DNA of 15,429 nucleotides from positions 1-15,429 of the forward strand of contig JASHXK010000184.1 of NCBI GenBank assembly GCA_030043575.1, written 5' to 3'. The notes under the pieces are model-generated. The model was given only the letters and a program-made list of their open reading frames with translations, was not told the DNA's origin and made no database searches. This DNA comes from Terriglobales bacterium. GTDB lineage: Bacteria; Acidobacteriota; Terriglobia; Terriglobales; Acidobacteriaceae. Positions 13,776 to 15,429 of the stretch are shown here, one piece after another. The translations under genes and the position numbers were made by a program. Each line of letters starts with the position of its first letter. The first letter of the stretch is position 1.

Positions 13776-15416
13776 CTACCGCCGCCGCTGGCTGGGAGTG
13801 GGTCCTGCTATTAGATAAAAATCGAGATGCTGCCACTGGAAACCGCCAAACAGAATGACTCTGCGTCCGGGAAGGAGGTACTGCAGTTCCCTCTGCGTTC
13901 CGCTGGCAGCAATGACGATGTGATCTTCTGCGGGAATCTCATGATTGGCGTAGCTGGACACGCGATGATTGCGGTAGAAGGCCAGTCCATATTCTGTGCC
14001 AGCTGGAATGTCATAAGCGGCGATGGTAGGAATACGTCCGATCTCGGTTTGCTGCAGCGAAAGCTGCACCGGCCGCGCTGATTGGAGGACATCGATGATC
14101 CGAGCTGTGCCCCGCAGGAGCAACGCGAAAGCGATCACAACAGGCACCAGGGTCGTGAAGCGCAGTACGCGATAGCCCTGATTCTCCAGCGTCAGCCAAT
14201 ACATGAGCGTGGTAACGATGGCCAGCGCGACGGCGACGATGATCACCGTCTTCGGCAAAGGAAGGTGCAACAGCTTGAACGGAACCAGGAACGCTGCGAT
14301 CAGCATCGCCGACGAAAGTAGCGAGTGAAGCAGAATCAGCCACAGGGCGGGCTTTATGGCCTCCTGCTCGCGGCGAAGGATGAAATCGGCCAGCAGGATT
14401 GTGCCTGCAGGAATAGCGGGCAGAATGTATCCCGGCAGTTTGGAGTGCGAGAGCGAGAAGAAGATGATGGGAATCAGGAACCAAAGCGTGAGATAGGTGC
14501 GCAAGTCTTCCTGAGCGGGGGGCTGCTGCGTGGAGAACCGCAAGTCGCGCAGCGCATCCACCAGCGCAGCGACGACGAAGACTGTCCACGGCACCAAGGC
14601 CAGCAGAGCAACCGGCAGGTAGAACCAGAAAGGTTGTGGATGGTGATAGAGGTTGCTGCTGAAGCGCTCCAGATTGTGCTGCAGGAAGAAGACGCGGAAG
14701 AATTGCGGATTCGCATGCTGCACCGCGATGAACCAGGGCGTCACAACCACCAGATAAAGCGCGATTCCGATGGGCCAGAGTGTGCGGAGCAAGAGGCGCG
14801 GGTCGCGGCGCAGCAGCGCGAAGACGATGATGATGAGCGCAGCTAATAGAACGGCGATCGGCCCTTTCGCCAGCGTTGCCAGCGCGCTGAAAAAGTAGAA
14901 TGCCAGTAACCAGCTGCGTCTCTGGCTCGAATACCAGCCGTACCACGACAGCATGGCAACGCTGAACATCGCGGTGAGCGGCATGTCGGTGGAGGCGCTG
15001 CGACCGAAGCCGATGACGGCAGCTGCCGAGCAGGTGATGAGTGCCGCATCCAACTGCATGCCGCGACGGAAGCGCCGCGCCCAGACGTAGACGAAGATGA
15101 TCAGCAGAGAGGCAAGCACTGCCACCGGCAGGCGCGCCGCCGTGTCGCTGACACCGCCAGCGCCTTTGTAAGAGAGCATCGCGAGCCAGTAATACAACGG
15201 TGGCTTCTCCAACCAGGGAACTCCATAGAGGACCGGCGTGACCCAGTCGTGACGCGCCAGCATCTCACGCGCGACCTGCGCGTAGCGCGGCTCGTCAACG
15301 CCGATGAGGCCGACGAGTTGCAGTCCGAGCAGGAAGAGAAAACCGCAGAAGGCGATTAGGGCGAGCGAGTCGGTGGAGCGGCGGGTGCGTTCGCTGAGAA
15401 TGGGAGTGGGTCGCAA
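13776..15416 (-). CDS. ArnT-like GT39 family glycosyltransferase
   Basis: An integral membrane glycosyltransferase of the ArnT/PMT type, which moves a sugar from a polyprenyl-phosphate donor to an acceptor (lipid A in ArnT, protein in PMT) on the outer face of the inner membrane. The 546-residue product has about a dozen membrane helices. The first periplasmic loop carries GVDEPRYAQVAREML (catalytic D41) and WLEKPPLYYW (K71), as in ArnT. GRSASTDMPLT (D144) and LAKGPIA follow, then the loop HNLERFSSNLYHHPQPFWFYLP (about 247-268) and SHSKLPGYILPAIP. The C-terminal 90 residues form a soluble extracytoplasmic domain. The donor and acceptor cannot be read from sequence; calling it an aminoarabinose transferase would over-reach. 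The first start codon in view is a TTG at 15416, and the frame is open to the window edge, so the true start may lie outside. Confidence 0.9.
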   Translation of the reverse strand: MRPTPILSERTRRSTDSLALIAFCGFLFLLGLQLVGLIGVDEPRYAQVAREMLARHDWVTPVLYGVPWLEKPPLYYWLAMLSYKGAGGVSDTAARLPVAVLASLLIIFVYVWARRFRRGMQLDAALITCSAAAVIGFGRSASTDMPLTAMFSVAMLSWYGWYSSQRRSWLLAFYFFSALATLAKGPIAVLLAALIIIVFALLRRDPRLLLRTLWPIGIALYLVVVTPWFIAVQHANPQFFRVFFLQHNLERFSSNLYHHPQPFWFYLPVALLALVPWTVFVVAALVDALRDLRFSTQQPPAQEDLRTYLTLWFLIPIIFFSLSHSKLPGYILPAIPAGTILLADFILRREQEAIKPALWLILLHSLLSSAMLIAAFLVPFKLLHLPLPKTVIIVAVALAIVTTLMYWLTLENQGYRVLRFTTLVPVVIAFALLLRGTARIIDVLQSARPVQLSLQQTEIGRIPTIAAYDIPAGTEYGLAFYRNHRVSSYANHEIPAEDHIVIAASGTQRELQYLLPGRRVILFGGFQWQHLDFYLIAGPTPSQRRR

Positions 15417-15429
15417 GCCATTATTGTAA

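Noticed and set aside
14011..14946. A 311-codon minus-strand ORF in another frame of the glycosyltransferase gene
   Set aside because: It overlaps a clearly conserved membrane protein and has an Arg/Ala/His-rich shadow composition without membrane helices.

Overview
The window looks like chromosomal DNA of an Acidobacteriota member (Terriglobia-like). This is inferred from gene content and moderately high GC, not from a marker gene. The supporting families are paired secreted proteins with carboxypeptidase-regulatory-like (CarboxypepD_reg) domains, a GloVer-repeat beta-propeller protein, a WXXGXW-repeat secreted protein, a membrane-anchored Hanks-type Ser/Thr kinase, and a protein with the zinc ribbon that often accompanies such kinases. 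No rRNA, tRNA, CRISPR array, insertion sequence or phage gene was seen.

Layout. (1) 11-3335, minus strand: two tandem, related secreted proteins with Ig-like regulatory folds, 7 nt apart and probably translationally coupled. (2) 3482-5707, minus strand: polyphosphate kinase Ppk1, with all catalytic histidines present. (3) 5999-7738, plus strand, divergent from ppk1: a membrane protein with a cytoplasmic zinc ribbon and an extracytoplasmic C-terminal domain. (4) 7900-9489, plus strand: a PknB-like Ser/Thr kinase behind a good sigma70-type promoter. Its reading frame is cut by a single in-frame TAG at 9154-9156, and 110 further codons continue in the same frame. (5) 9518-9600: a 22-codon mini-ORF with a strong Shine-Dalgarno sequence that runs into an intrinsic terminator. 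It is followed by a near-consensus promoter and signal peptidase I (9680-10273). (6) A 376-bp gap holding a long imperfect direct repeat, then a WXXGXW-repeat secreted protein (10650-11912) with three 78-bp tandem repeats and a terminator. (7) 11997-13298, minus strand: a seven-repeat GloVer protein with a potentially structured leader. (8) A 477-bp gene-free gap. (9) 13776-15416, minus strand: an ArnT-like GT39 glycosyltransferase whose 5' end is at the window edge.

The genes do not form one pathway. The common theme is the cell envelope and signalling: secreted proteins, the protease that removes signal peptides, a lipid-linked sugar transferase, and a transmembrane kinase next to a transmembrane zinc-ribbon protein. 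The observations most worth following are the amber-split kinase with its conserved-looking coiled tail, the possible kinase/zinc-ribbon partnership, and the leader ORF plus terminator ahead of signal peptidase. I found no convincing wholly new multi-gene system.
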